DNA of 64,000 nucleotides from Limnoglobus roseus (lineage in GTDB: Bacteria; Planctomycetota; Planctomycetia; Gemmatales; Gemmataceae): NCBI RefSeq assembly GCF_008254045.1, contig NZ_CP042425.1, positions 1,240,001-1,304,000 of the forward strand, written 5' to 3'. The notes below the pieces were generated by a model. The model searched no databases, was not told where the DNA came from, and was given only the letters and a program-made list of their open reading frames with translations. Made by a program: the position numbers and the translations under genes. Below are positions 16,747 through 25,619 of this stretch, piece by piece; positions within the stretch are counted from its first letter, which is position 1, and each line of letters starts with the position of its first letter.

Positions 16747-17178
16747 CTACCCGATTAGTTTGCCTCCGCTGAACGATCTGTCCGCGTCAAACACGCCGTC
16801 GATGACGTGCCCACCGAACATGTCGCGGCCGTCATAGGACAGGAGCAATGACCCGTCGTCCTCGAAACCTATCCGCGCCAATTCGGTGCGGCCGGCGAAC
16901 TCGGCCGCAGTGATCGGCTCGTCCTCGTCCCGCCAGGCGTCGTTGTAAACCTTGACCATCTCTGCCGCGACAGCGAGCCGAGCCTGTTCCTCATGACCGC
17001 GAAGCCAGTTCAGGCTTTCGCGGGCTTGGTGGAGTCCGGCTGCAAGGTCGCCGTTGGGCAGCCAGATGGCGACCTCGGTGTACAGACCGGGCGGCCAATC
17101 GATACCGCCAAGCCAGCACTTCAGCACCGCGTCCCACTCCAACCGGCCGAACGTCTCGTCGTGCAACGGTTCGCCCAC
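16747..17178 (-). CDS. DUF2262-like protein
   Basis: The 143-aa product opens MGEPLHDETFGRLEWDAVL, with a paired-tryptophan pattern (CWLGGIDW), and ends with LLSYDGRDMFGGHVIDGVF and FSGGKLIG. This C-terminal pattern is typical of DUF2262 proteins, whose function is unknown and which often accompany mobile elements and toxin-immunity loci. No signal peptide or membrane helix is seen. Neighbours are unrelated. Confidence 0.6.
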   Translation of the reverse strand: MGEPLHDETFGRLEWDAVLKCWLGGIDWPPGLYTEVAIWLPNGDLAAGLHQARESLNWLRGHEEQARLAVAAEMVKVYNDAWRDEDEPITAAEFAGRTELARIGFEDDGSLLLSYDGRDMFGGHVIDGVFDADRSFSGGKLIG

Positions 17179-17306
17179 CGCCGAAGTCCTCCGCAGCCGA
17201 ACAGATCATTAGACTGGGCCGATGCATCAAGCATCGGCACACTATTCGGCCCTGTCAGTGGCTGCAAGAACCAACCTGACCGGCACGTCGCAGAGTGAGC
17301 AACGGG

Positions 17307-17740
17307 TCAAGGCATCGCCGGATTTGGTGCATCGCCTAATCCGGCGTCTGCGTCCCGGGAGAACCACTCCAATGACTGCGGCCGGTCCCGACAGGCGAAC
17401 GGGTCGGAGAGCGAGTGCCAAATCGCGCCACACGCCCGACAAACCGCCTCGTAGGTGCAGCCGCTTCCTCGCCCGCCGTCCCACAGGCCGACCCGCCCCC
17501 GCCGGTCGAACTCTGTCCCGCCGCAGCGTCCGCATTGAGTCGGTGCAACGCGCTCGTAGTCCGCACCTGGAAACAAACCATGCCCCCCGTCACCGAAACT
17601 GTGATTCTGTACCGCTTCGGGACATACGCAATTGCCCCTCCACAACTGGGACAACACCCCAAGCGTAGTGGCCGAGGGCCACGACTGCAAGCACCGAAGC
17701 GGACGGAGTGTTGCTGAGTGGGAAGGCGGTCCGGCAACGC
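17307..17740 (-). pseudogene. Zinc-ribbon protein gene with a frameshift
   Basis: Two frames of one small gene are visible. The upstream frame encodes GCCPSCGGAIAYVPKRYRIT, a first CxxC pair. The downstream frame encodes QCGRCGGTEFDRRGR and EAVCRACGAIWHSL, two more CxxC pairs. They are joined by a one-base shift at a run of six C residues near 17583-17588. The intact protein would be a small zinc-binding protein with several CxxC knuckles. A sequencing slip at the homopolymer is possible; if so the gene is intact. Confidence 0.5.
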
Positions 17741-17798
17741 GGTTGCGGCGAGATGCCGGGCACGTTAGGCTTTAGCATGTCGCCCGGGTGGCCCGATC

Positions 17799-18167
17799 AT
17801 GCACCGACTCCTTATTGCCCCCGTTCCCCGTGCCGTGCTGTGGGGATTGGTGGGCCTCCTGATTGCTGGGGCCGCCGGAGCGGGCGAGTTCGCATGTGGT
17901 CCTCGCAATGGGGTTCGCGTGTGGCGGCTTCACTACCAAGCTCAATCGGCCCTACCTGTTGGATCGTCTTGCGAACAGGTTGAAGCTTGGCTCAACGCCA
18001 AAGGCTTACCGTACTCTGTCGTGTATGACAAAGGAGGAGATCGGCTCCTCTGGTATCTGGTACGAATGCAGAATGGTAGCCGCATATGGCCAAACGCAGA
18101 GCTCTGGATTCAATTGGAGTTCGACGGCAAGAATAGGCTAAAAGCGATCTCGGCTGGTCAGAATTAG
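17799..18167 (+). CDS. Hypothetical exported or membrane-anchored protein
   Basis: The 122-aa product has an N-terminal hydrophobic segment (AVLWGLVGLLIAGAAGAG, about residues 12-29) that fits a signal peptide. A mature domain of about 93 residues follows, with a cysteine pair (C33 and C58) and a strand-rich end (LWIQLEFDGKNRLKAI). I do not recognise the family. It converges on the sigma-factor-like gene. Confidence 0.6.
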   Translation: MHRLLIAPVPRAVLWGLVGLLIAGAAGAGEFACGPRNGVRVWRLHYQAQSALPVGSSCEQVEAWLNAKGLPYSVVYDKGGDRLLWYLVRMQNGSRIWPNAELWIQLEFDGKNRLKAISAGQN

Positions 18168-18227
18168 ACCGCTACGAGTTGAACCCACCGACTGAGTAGG
18201 TTTGTTTCGTACTCTACAAACCCGCCG

Positions 18228-19397
18228 CTATCGCTTCCCCGCTCGACGCCCCCGTTGGCCCAGGGTGCGCGCCGTCCACGGGGCGAGCCGCTTGCCGAAG
18301 TGCCATCCGTGGCCGCTCCGAGGGCTGGGGGACGGCGCGATTGGGAACGCGGCGGGGATCGGTTCCGGCCGCGGCTCCTCGACTGTCGATGTGGCCTGAG
18401 CCAGTTCGAATGCCGCACGGAAGCCGGGCCACCTCAACAACGTGATACCGCTCACCCCGACCTGCTTCGCGATCCGGTGGAGGATCGGCCCGCAGTCCTT
18501 CAATACCTCGATCGCCTTCGCTTGGAGTTGGAACGCCTTCACCGAAGGGAACTCGGCCGCCATGCGGTCGTAGGCCTCCCGGAACCGCGGCCAACTCGCC
18601 AGCGTGTCCTTGCCGACACCAATCCTTTCCGCGATGGGGCGCATGACCGGCCCGAACTCTTGCAGCGCGGCGATCGCCACGGGCTCCAGCTCGTCACACT
18701 TCTTGCTGCGCGTCACGGCCCGCGCACGCCCCGACGACTTTCTCGGCCTCTGAGGCTTCCATTCGCTTCCCAGCGCCCTTTGAACGGCCGGATTGCCCGC
18801 GGCTAGCGTCTTGGTGGCGTTGCGGAGCATCAACTTCACGTCCTTCACCGACCGGCCGATCCGGTCCGCGACTTGCGCCGGGGTCATCCCGTCGAGGACG
18901 ATCGGCTCCACGATCGCCCGGGCCGCCGGGGAGAGGTTGGCGAGCAGCGGTTCCGCCACGGCCGCCCGCACGGCCCGGTGCGCCTCGTCGCCGTCTTCGT
19001 CGTCCAATTCACCCGCGTCGGCATCCGGGCCCAGAACGCTGGCGTCCGGCGAAGGGTAGCCGCTCGCCATCTCCTCAAACGTGATGTCGAAGCCGTGCGG
19101 GTTCCGCAGTAGCGCCGCCGCGACCGGCTCGGTTATGAACTGCGATTCGCGGATGCGGAGGATCGCCCGCTTGGCGATGCCAGTGGCGTACGTGACCCAC
19201 GCCGCCCCGCGGGCCGGGTCGAACTTGTCCATCGCCTTCAAGACTTCAATCCGGACGTCCTGCATCACGTCGTCGAAGTGGTGCAACGGGAACATTCGGA
19301 GCACGACCTTACCGATGCTCCGGTCTGCCTGAGCGAGCATGGCGCCGCGCTCTTCGCGGGTGTACTTCGAGGGCGTTGCGGGAGGGGCTTGGCACAT
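18228..19397 (-). CDS. Sigma-70-like factor with repeated C-terminal motifs
   Basis: The 389-aa product resembles phage-type sigma-70 proteins. A region 2-like segment is HHFDDVMQDVRIEVLKAMDK, followed by FDPARGAAWVTYATG, at about residues 38-75. A region 4-like HTH (SPAARAIVEPIVLDGMTPAQ, then VADRIGRSVKDVKLM) is near residues 155-190. The C-terminal half has two related segments of about 40 residues: EFGPVMRPIAERIGVGKDTL and DCGPILHRIAKQVGVSGITL. These may be extra HTH units. It probably directs RNA polymerase to element promoters; this is inferred. Confidence 0.7.
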   Translation of the reverse strand: MCQAPPATPSKYTREERGAMLAQADRSIGKVVLRMFPLHHFDDVMQDVRIEVLKAMDKFDPARGAAWVTYATGIAKRAILRIRESQFITEPVAAALLRNPHGFDITFEEMASGYPSPDASVLGPDADAGELDDEDGDEAHRAVRAAVAEPLLANLSPAARAIVEPIVLDGMTPAQVADRIGRSVKDVKLMLRNATKTLAAGNPAVQRALGSEWKPQRPRKSSGRARAVTRSKKCDELEPVAIAALQEFGPVMRPIAERIGVGKDTLASWPRFREAYDRMAAEFPSVKAFQLQAKAIEVLKDCGPILHRIAKQVGVSGITLLRWPGFRAAFELAQATSTVEEPRPEPIPAAFPIAPSPSPRSGHGWHFGKRLAPWTARTLGQRGRRAGKR

Positions 19398-19458
19398 GGG
19401 GAACTCCGTGAGGGGCTTCCCGTTATTGCGGATGGCGTCCCCCGCGGCCGACCGTCGT

Positions 19459-19713
19459 TCACCGCCGCCGGGCGACGATCGGCGGGGCGAGTACCACGAC
19501 CGTGCGGCCGGATGCCGACTCCCGGACCGCCCCGATGAGCATCGACCCGCCGGGCAAGCCGGGGCCGTCGATCCGCACCGTCTGCCCTTCCGCCAACCCG
19601 AGGGCGTCCCACTCCCGCGACAGGACGCGGAGGCGCACGCCCGTCCCCTCGGCTACGACCCACGCAAACACTGCCCGCCCGCTCAGCACGACCACGCACG
19701 ACGAAGAACCCAT
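19459..19713 (-). CDS. Hypothetical small protein, 84 aa
   Basis: Starts at ATG 19711-19713 behind a GGGGAG ribosome binding site. The product is valine- and glycine-rich (CVVVLSGRAVFAWVVAEG, RTVVVLAPPIVARRR), which suggests a small beta-barrel-like fold. It lies 61 bp upstream of the sigma-like gene on the same strand and could be cotranscribed with it. No family recognised. Confidence 0.5.
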   Translation of the reverse strand: MGSSSCVVVLSGRAVFAWVVAEGTGVRLRVLSREWDALGLAEGQTVRIDGPGLPGGSMLIGAVRESASGRTVVVLAPPIVARRR

Positions 19714-20185
19714 TGCCCTGATCTCCCCGGGTTGAGACGTGAACCCGCCGAAACCTGCAACGAGAGCGCCGCCGGGGTGTCCGATCAAGGGTGTAAGGCG
19801 AGAATGTGTCGGGTCGGAATGTGCGTCGTGCGGGCGGTGCCGGTCGTCGCCATCGGGCGGGATGATCCGTCCGGCCGAAATCGACCCATCCAACCCCTCC
19901 CCCTCGAAGTTTTCAAAACTCCCGTGAGTTTTTTTGCGGCTGACCGGTCGGTCTACACGCGGCCCGCCCCAGGAATTCGACCCGCCCCTACCCCCTGACG
20001 ATCGCCCCGGCGTCCCCTCATCCTGCGCCCCATATGGCGACGGGCCTATTGGCTGTCGGCTATTGGGGCGGACGATGCTTGTACTGGTTTTTGGTTCTGA
20101 GGCTCGGACCGAGTTCGCTTCCTTCCGCCGGCCATGCCCCTATCTTGCGGCCTACTCCTCACGTCCTCTCGTCCCGACTCACGAG
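19714..20185. other. Divergent intergenic region
   Basis: About 470 bp separate the leftward small gene from the rightward gene at 20186. It must contain promoters for both directions. I see no clear operator, repeat or RNA gene in it. Confidence 0.4.
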
Positions 20186-20551
20186 ATGCCCCGCATGGAC
20201 GGTGACAGTGTTTCACGGCTCTACACCTTGGCCCGGGAGGTGGCTCGGCGGCTTCCGCATTCTCTCGACGGCGGCGAACCCGAGCGACCGGCGAAGCTCC
20301 TGGCGATCCTCGCAACTGCCTTGGATGCGATCGGGTCGAACCACTGGCGACTGACCGACGCGCAGCGGGTTACGACCGCCGTCCTACAGCAGAGCGTCCG
20401 CCGGCTAAATGGCGAGGGCGTGAGTCCTGCACAGGCCGTCGGGCTGAATCATATCGTTCAAGAGTTCCTCGGCGTGGAAGAAGTAAATCCGGCGAAGCGG
20501 GACGAGTTCTACCGCCGGGTGGGCGAGATCGACGAATGCCACCAGCCGTGA
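20186..20551 (+). CDS. Hypothetical protein, 121 aa
   Basis: The start ATG at 20186 gives MPRMDGDSVSRLYTLAREVA. The product is helical, with two leucine/alanine-rich segments (AKLLAILATALDAIG and VTTAVLQQSVRRLNG), and has no signal peptide. Family unknown. It is followed 25 bp later by a GAF protein on the same strand. Confidence 0.5.
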   Translation: MPRMDGDSVSRLYTLAREVARRLPHSLDGGEPERPAKLLAILATALDAIGSNHWRLTDAQRVTTAVLQQSVRRLNGEGVSPAQAVGLNHIVQEFLGVEEVNPAKRDEFYRRVGEIDECHQP

Positions 20552-20576
20552 GCCGGGATCGCCCTAGCATGACAGG

Positions 20577-21050
20577 ATGGACACGGCGGCACAACACGTG
20601 GAACTGACAGAGGCCCTCACCCGCGACGGCATCCGGGCGGCGTTGACCGTGCTGAACCGGACGTCCGGCCACCGGTTCACGGCCATGTACCGGTTCGGCC
20701 CGTCACGGACGCACAACCTGTTCTTCTATGACCGGGAGAATCCGGACGTGTGCGAGGGGAAGGACCATCCGATCGAGGCGACGTACTGCGTCTACGTGAA
20801 GGAGGAGGGCGGCCCGTTCTTGTTGGCCGACGCGACGGTGGACGAGCGGGTGATGCTCCACGAGGCGCAGTTCAAGATTCAAGCCTACTGCGGTGTGCCA
20901 CTGGTGAACACCAACGGGACGATCTTCGGCACCCTCTGCCACTACGATACCGAGCCGGTCGGGGTCACGCCGGCCGCGGTCGAACTCATGATCTACTTCT
21001 CAGCCCTGCTGGTCCGTCACGGGCACAACCTGTCCCCGGACGGGGCGTGA
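20577..21050 (+). CDS. Single-domain GAF protein
   Basis: Nearly all of this 157-aa protein is one GAF domain. Typical features are FTAMYRFGPSRTHNLFFYDR, a central EATYCVYVKEEGGPFLLADA, and IQAYCGVPLVNTNGTIFGTL. Two cysteines (CVYV and YCGVP) are in positions where some GAF domains bind ligands. Single GAF proteins sense small molecules or redox state. No output domain is attached, so partner and ligand are unknown. Confidence 0.75.
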   Translation: MDTAAQHVELTEALTRDGIRAALTVLNRTSGHRFTAMYRFGPSRTHNLFFYDRENPDVCEGKDHPIEATYCVYVKEEGGPFLLADATVDERVMLHEAQFKIQAYCGVPLVNTNGTIFGTLCHYDTEPVGVTPAAVELMIYFSALLVRHGHNLSPDGA

Positions 21051-21233
21051 CACCCGAAACGAAGAACCCCAGCCAAGGCTATCGGCGGGGTCGATTCTCG
21101 AAGGTGAGCTTATCGACTGTTGCCAGTCGGACCGGTACGGGGGAGGTTTGATCTCCCCGGACGGAGGTCATAAAAAGTGTGCGTCCCGACAGCACGTCCG
21201 CCGATCGCATTCCAACGCAGGAGGGCACGCGGC

Positions 21234-21458
21234 ATGAACCAGGAAGTGCGGGAAGAAGTCATCCGGGCGCTGATCGCCAAAGGGGCCACGAGGCCTTGCT
21301 CTCGGTGCGGGACGTTACACTTCGAGATCGTCACGGAGGTGGACATCCCCATCCCGGACGAGAACGCCATGCTCCCCGCCGTCATCGTGGCGTGTACCCA
21401 CTGCGGTTTCATCAGCCAGCACGCGCTTGGCCGCTTGGGCATCCAGCCGGGGGATTAA
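21234..21458 (+). CDS. Small zinc-ribbon-like protein
   Basis: The 74-aa product has two CxxC pairs, PCSRCGTLHFEI and ACTHCGFISQHALG, about 33 residues apart, as expected for one zinc site. The ATG at 21234 follows a GGAGGG ribosome binding site. It is a cytoplasmic hypothetical protein of a type common in phages. No family assigned. Confidence 0.65.
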   Translation: MNQEVREEVIRALIAKGATRPCSRCGTLHFEIVTEVDIPIPDENAMLPAVIVACTHCGFISQHALGRLGIQPGD

Positions 21459-21628
21459 CGCGATGAACCCGAAGTGTCAATGAAGCGGGGCGACGGGTCT
21501 CAGTCGCCCGCCGCCCCTGACCGCCCGAGTCTCCTCACCCGGACGGCTGAGCATCAATCTACGCCCCGCGGTCGCCGGCGCGAAGCCACGCGGGTACGGC
21601 CTGACGGCCTCGAAGTTGAAGCCGCCGT

Positions 21629-22195
21629 TTATACCTCAGCGTGGCTCTTGCGGCGCCGAAGGAGACGATTGCAGGACAGGACGGCGAGGCCGATCCCCAA
21701 CGACGTTAGCGACGCCGGCTCAGGAGTGACCACCGCGGCGGACGCCGCAGTCACATCCACGTTGTCGAGGCGGTACAAGTGGGTGTTGCTTGTGGTGCTG
21801 AACTGGAGTGCGGGATTCGTAATGGTCGCGTTGACCGTCGTCGTGTACGAAACGTAATTGCCGGGGCTCGGTGACGATGTCAGATGGAAGGCGGACACCC
21901 CGCCGAGCGTCACGTTCACCACGTCCGAAGGGTCGCTGCCGGCAAAGGCCAGTTGAAAGGACAGGTTGTACGCCCCGGGAGCGGGCAGACTGAGGATCTG
22001 GGTGAGGGTCGAGTTGCCGACCAGGAAGGCGGCATTAAAGGTACTGCCCGGCAAATTTCCGTTCGAACTGATCGTGGTGTTCACCGAAGACCACGGTGAA
22101 AGGCTGCCGGTTTCGAAGTTCCCGTTCACGATGAACGCGGCTTGCCCCGTCAACGTGAGCGAGAAGGCGAGCGTCACAGCGATGAGCCATTTCAT
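21629..22195 (-). CDS. PEP-CTERM sorting-domain protein
   Basis: The 188-aa secreted protein has a signal peptide (MKWLIAVTLAFSLTLTGQAA), then a beta-rich domain starting FIVNGNFETGSLSPWS, as in jelly-roll or DUF642-like modules. The C-terminus has the PEP-CTERM signal: VTPEPASL, a hydrophobic stretch (LGIGLAVLS) and a basic end (RLLRRRKS). PEP-CTERM proteins are cleaved and sorted by an exosortase. That is typical of planctomycetes and unexpected for phage cargo, so this is probably island cargo. Confidence 0.85.
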   Translation of the reverse strand: MKWLIAVTLAFSLTLTGQAAFIVNGNFETGSLSPWSSVNTTISSNGNLPGSTFNAAFLVGNSTLTQILSLPAPGAYNLSFQLAFAGSDPSDVVNVTLGGVSAFHLTSSPSPGNYVSYTTTVNATITNPALQFSTTSNTHLYRLDNVDVTAASAAVVTPEPASLTSLGIGLAVLSCNRLLRRRKSHAEV

Positions 22196-22345
22196 GACAC
22201 GAAACCCTTGGGTGAGTGGGCGGCGGAATGGAATATCCGGGCATCATCGTATGAAGTCAAGAATAATTTCATCGCCGCCCACCACCCACGGCCGCGGGCG
22301 CGAACCCACGGGGTTAGAACACGACCGTCTCGAACACCATCCACT

Positions 22346-22768
22346 TCAATTCGTCATCTCGCCCGCCAACTTCTTCCGCATGAACCGTCGGGCCTGACGG
22401 TACGCGATCCACGCAGCAGCGTCATCGCCTTCCCCTGCCCGCCCGGCTCTCACGGCTTCGCGTACCGCCGCCGCCGTCTCCTTCGGCAGCTTGATGTGGG
22501 CCGACGCGATCGCATCCCCGCGCAGGTTCAGCCGGATCACGCCCATCTCATGCAATCGCATCGCCTGAGCCCGTGATCCCACGTCGTCCTGCCCGTCCCA
22601 CTCGGCCGCCGTCGCCGACCACGGGTGCCCCTTCGCCCGCCACCGCCGCCGCAGTTCGGACACGAACTCTTCCGCCGGCCCGAAACGGTCGGCGCGGAAG
22701 ACGCCGTCCCGAGCGCCGAGGAGCATGGCGAGGAACGGGAGATCACGATCTTCGATGGTCGCGGTCAT
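22346..22768 (-). CDS. Phage-module protein of unknown function, 140 aa
   Basis: The product begins MTATIEDRDLPFLAMLLGAR and ends in a basic helix (AYRQARRFMRKKL). A middle segment IRLNLRGDAIASAHIKL is distinctive. The gene directly precedes, in transcription order follows, the tape-measure gene (20 bp gap) and so probably belongs to its module. A decayed relative of the same gene is at 51264-51447, which ties the two parts of the island together. Function not recognised. Confidence 0.6.
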   Translation of the reverse strand: MTATIEDRDLPFLAMLLGARDGVFRADRFGPAEEFVSELRRRWRAKGHPWSATAAEWDGQDDVGSRAQAMRLHEMGVIRLNLRGDAIASAHIKLPKETAAAVREAVRAGRAGEGDDAAAWIAYRQARRFMRKKLAGEMTN

Positions 22769-22788
22769 GACGAACGTCTCCGGGCGGG

Positions 22789-24348
22789 TTACACGGTGGG
22801 CATCGGTTGCATGTTTGACATTTGTTCCCGCAACTTGTCGACCGCCCCGCGGATGAGTTGCAGCTCGGTGATTTGTCGCTTCTGTTGGTCCGTTTGCTTC
22901 ATCGCCTCCATCTTGATCTGGGCGTTAATCGAGTAATCTTCCTTCGACCCCTTGATGATGGCCCCGTTCTTGTCGTCGCCCTTGTGTTTCTTGTCCTCAA
23001 TGCCGGCCATGATGGCCCCGGTGTCGGCCAAGCCCGCGTCGATATCCTTCTTCTTGTTCCTGAGCTTGTCGAAGAACCGATCCACGCCGGCGGCCGACTG
23101 CCCGAACGAGGTGATCGCGTTCACCCCCCACGCCCGCATGCCGGCCGCAGCGTTCTCGACGCCGTCTTGGAATCGCCCGACGCGGTTCGCGGCGTCCTTG
23201 AACACGTCCCCGCCGAGGGAGGACGGTAACTCGGCCGCGACGATCAGCAGGTTCTTGATGCCCCGAACGAGCAAGCCGAACCCGTCCACGAGCAGCGACA
23301 GGGCGATGCCCACGGCCCCGGCCCCGACCTTCAGCACGTCGAACGCATACGCGCCGGCCTTGCCGATGAACTCCATCACGTTAGTCACCACCTCGCCGAC
23401 CGTCGGCCACGTGCCGCCGAAATCAAAGAGGGCCGCCGCCCAATCGGCGATCGCAGATATGCCCGCCGAGATGCCGTCAGCAACCTCTTCGTAAAAAGCC
23501 AGCGCGATCTCAGAGTAGGTGGTATAAGCCCGCGCAACCCAATCGAAAGCCGGCTGTAATTTGGTGAAGAGGCTACCGACGGCGGCACCCACTTTTTCGA
23601 TCAACGGGGCCATCGCCACGACCACGCGATTCCACAGGCCGGTGAACGCGGCCTCGATCTTCGGTAGGGCGGCGTTGGCCTTCTGGACGATCCCCATGTC
23701 GTCATCGGAGAGCGCGGCCCCCATGCCCTTCTGAGAGGCCATGAAGGCCCGGAGCTTATCCCCGCCCTGCTGAAGCGTCGGCAAGAGCCGCAACCCGGCC
23801 TCTTCGAACATCCGCATCGCCGCTGCTGCCTGCGTGCCCGAATTCTGCGTCTTCGAAATGGCGTCGGCGATGGCGAGGAATTGATCCGCCCCATTCATGC
23901 CGCGAAGTTGGCCGAGGCTCAAGCCGATACCGCCGAGCGCTTGCGAAGTTTGCTCACTGCCGATCGCAATCTTCGCGCTCATCTTGCCGAGCAGGTTGCC
24001 GAACTCCGGCAGGTCTAGCCCCGCCTTCTTCGCGGCCGCGCCGAGAGCCATGAACGCGGACGACGACACCCCGAGCGATTGGGCCTGACGGCCGATGGCC
24101 GACAAGTCCTTGATGGACGCGACGGCATCGCCGAGCATCTTGAACCCGCCCGACGCGATCGCCAGCGGCACGCCGAGCTTGCCGAGGCCGAAGTTACCGA
24201 GCAGGCCGCCGACGTTGAACTTCGACACGTTCGAAGTAACGGAATTCTTCCAGGCGGATATCTTCGAGTATGCACCGTCGAGGCCGGACTGAAGTTTCTC
24301 GGCGTTGGCGGACAGGATGAGACTGGCGGTGCCGATGGAGGCGGACAT
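22789..24348 (-). CDS. Phage tail tape-measure-like protein
   Basis: The 519-aa product has the features of short tape-measure proteins: an Ala/Gly-rich N-terminal region beginning MSASIGTASLILSANAEKLQ, and a scaffold-like segment with repeated LGVSSSAFMALGAAAKKAGL patterns. Several long hydrophobic stretches follow (near residues 280-300 and 365-400). A charged coiled-coil tail contains KKKDIDAG and QQKRQITELQLIRGA. Tape-measure proteins set tail length and are injected with the genome. The ATG at 24346-24348 excludes a low-complexity upstream extension. No other tail, head or terminase genes are recognisable nearby, which is odd. Confidence 0.75.
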   Translation of the reverse strand: MSASIGTASLILSANAEKLQSGLDGAYSKISAWKNSVTSNVSKFNVGGLLGNFGLGKLGVPLAIASGGFKMLGDAVASIKDLSAIGRQAQSLGVSSSAFMALGAAAKKAGLDLPEFGNLLGKMSAKIAIGSEQTSQALGGIGLSLGQLRGMNGADQFLAIADAISKTQNSGTQAAAAMRMFEEAGLRLLPTLQQGGDKLRAFMASQKGMGAALSDDDMGIVQKANAALPKIEAAFTGLWNRVVVAMAPLIEKVGAAVGSLFTKLQPAFDWVARAYTTYSEIALAFYEEVADGISAGISAIADWAAALFDFGGTWPTVGEVVTNVMEFIGKAGAYAFDVLKVGAGAVGIALSLLVDGFGLLVRGIKNLLIVAAELPSSLGGDVFKDAANRVGRFQDGVENAAAGMRAWGVNAITSFGQSAAGVDRFFDKLRNKKKDIDAGLADTGAIMAGIEDKKHKGDDKNGAIIKGSKEDYSINAQIKMEAMKQTDQQKRQITELQLIRGAVDKLREQMSNMQPMPTV

Positions 24349-24603
24349 GATGACTCGCGGTGAACGAGGGCGGGACGACGGTCGGGACGGAGCGGGACCG
24401 CCCACCCGTTCTTGCGCTTCGCGGTCCCGAGCAAACGAAGCGGGCCGGGTATCGCTCGCCACCCCGGCCGCCCTGCCCGTCGTCAAAGGTTGCACCAAGT
24501 CGCATTTCTAGGCGAAGGTTCATGAAGTGCACACCGAACGGACACGAACGCCACATGGGCGAGGGTATGATGGAGGTGGGTGAAGTCGCCCGCCGAACCA
24601 ACG

Positions 24604-24651
24604 ACGCCGCTCGCAGACGCCCGGGGCCTACCCCAAGCCTGCGAGCGGCGT
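24604..24651 (-). terminator. Strong hairpin between the 24685-24951 gene and the tape-measure gene
   Basis: A perfect 13-bp stem (24604-24616 with 24639-24651) encloses a 22-nt loop with further G/C complementarity. It begins 34 bp after the stop of the gene at 24685. No T-run follows on the minus strand, so it may act as a processing or partial-termination structure. Confidence 0.45.
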
Positions 24652-24684
24652 TAACATTCCTCTCGGACCGATGAAGGGCCACCT

Positions 24685-24951
24685 TCACCCCACCGTCTGT
24701 TTGCGCAATTCCGCGATCGCTTCCCGGACATCTAGCACGCTCCAACTCGTGGCCGTCGCGATCGCTTCTGCCGTGGCCGGCCCGGGGTTTTCCGCCAACC
24801 CTTCCGGCGTCTGCGGGGCGTACCGCGGCCACGTCAGGAGCATCACGGCCACCTCGCCGACGATCCGGTCCCACTCCATCGCCTCGCAGAATCGGACGGA
24901 TGCCGGCCGCCCGCTGTCTCCGCAGTGCTCGCCGTTGAAGCACTTGAGCAA
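24685..24951 (-). CDS. Hypothetical protein, 88 aa
   Basis: The product carries MEWDRIVGEVAVMLLTWPRY near residue 25, followed by helical segments and VLDVREAIAELRKQ at the end. An internal ATG would give a 64-aa form. Position just upstream of a tape-measure gene resembles that of tail assembly chaperones, but there is no sequence support for that role. Confidence 0.45.
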   Translation of the reverse strand: MLKCFNGEHCGDSGRPASVRFCEAMEWDRIVGEVAVMLLTWPRYAPQTPEGLAENPGPATAEAIATATSWSVLDVREAIAELRKQTVG

Positions 24952-25145
24952 GGCCGAAAGTTGAATCCCACGATGGAAACAATCAGCGGGCTATGCGGCC
25001 CGCTGCAGGTTGGATGCGGCTTCTTTTTCGACGAAGAGGAGTCACCAAAGAAGGGACGAGTACCCAAAAAGTGATTCCACCATTGGCGGCCGAAAGGAAA
25101 TCACTGACGAGCGGCTGGTGGCTCACGCTGCCAGCCGCCTGTGAA

Positions 25146-25499
25146 TCAGGCAGACTTCCTGCGTCTCGGCCGGGGCGGCGCATCAAGATCACAGTCGAGC
25201 ATCTTCCTCACTCGCTCGCCGGCCGCCTTGATCCGCCGCTGTTCCTGCGACGGCGTCTCTTGCATGGGCGGAGCATCGCCGAACATCGCCTTGTGGCAGT
25301 TCGCCTGGAACTGGAGAAGTTGTTCCTCGCTGACCTTGCATCGGGTGCCGATGACGTAGCACTCCATACGAACGATCTGCCTCCCGACTCGGATTCCCTT
25401 GGGCCATGAGCGGGCCGTCATCAGCGCGACCCCACACCGTCGCGCCACCTCGGCCAGCGACATCAGGTCGGGAGGCACAATCTCGTTAGTCTCGTGCAC
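25146..25499 (-). CDS. DUF1580-like helix-turn-helix protein, paralog 1
   Basis: The 117-aa protein has an HTH (LMSLAEVARRCGVALMTARS) followed by a wing-like part (RQIVRMECYVIGTRCKVSEE) and a basic tail (PPRPRRRKSA). The pattern resembles planctomycete DUF1580 and excisionase/MerR folds. The start is taken as GTG 25497-25499; the upstream extension has no similarity to its paralogs. It is about 60 percent identical to the gene at 25620-25976 and more distantly related to 26979-27299. Likely a DNA-binding regulator. Confidence 0.6.
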   Translation of the reverse strand: MHETNEIVPPDLMSLAEVARRCGVALMTARSWPKGIRVGRQIVRMECYVIGTRCKVSEEQLLQFQANCHKAMFGDAPPMQETPSQEQRRIKAAGERVRKMLDCDLDAPPRPRRRKSA

Positions 25500-25619
25500 G
25501 GGAGTTCCTTTTTGTTCGCAGGGGACGACGTAGTCTCCCGCCTTAACCCGGTCAGCGCGTTCAGGTCGGGTACGCAGAGCAGGCGCGGGCTGGCGCTCCG
25601 GCACGCCGGCCCCTGTTTT

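Noticed and set aside
21959-22397. Plus-strand open frames opposite and after the PEP-CTERM gene
   Set aside because: They run antisense to a gene with a clear signal peptide and sorting signal and show no protein features.
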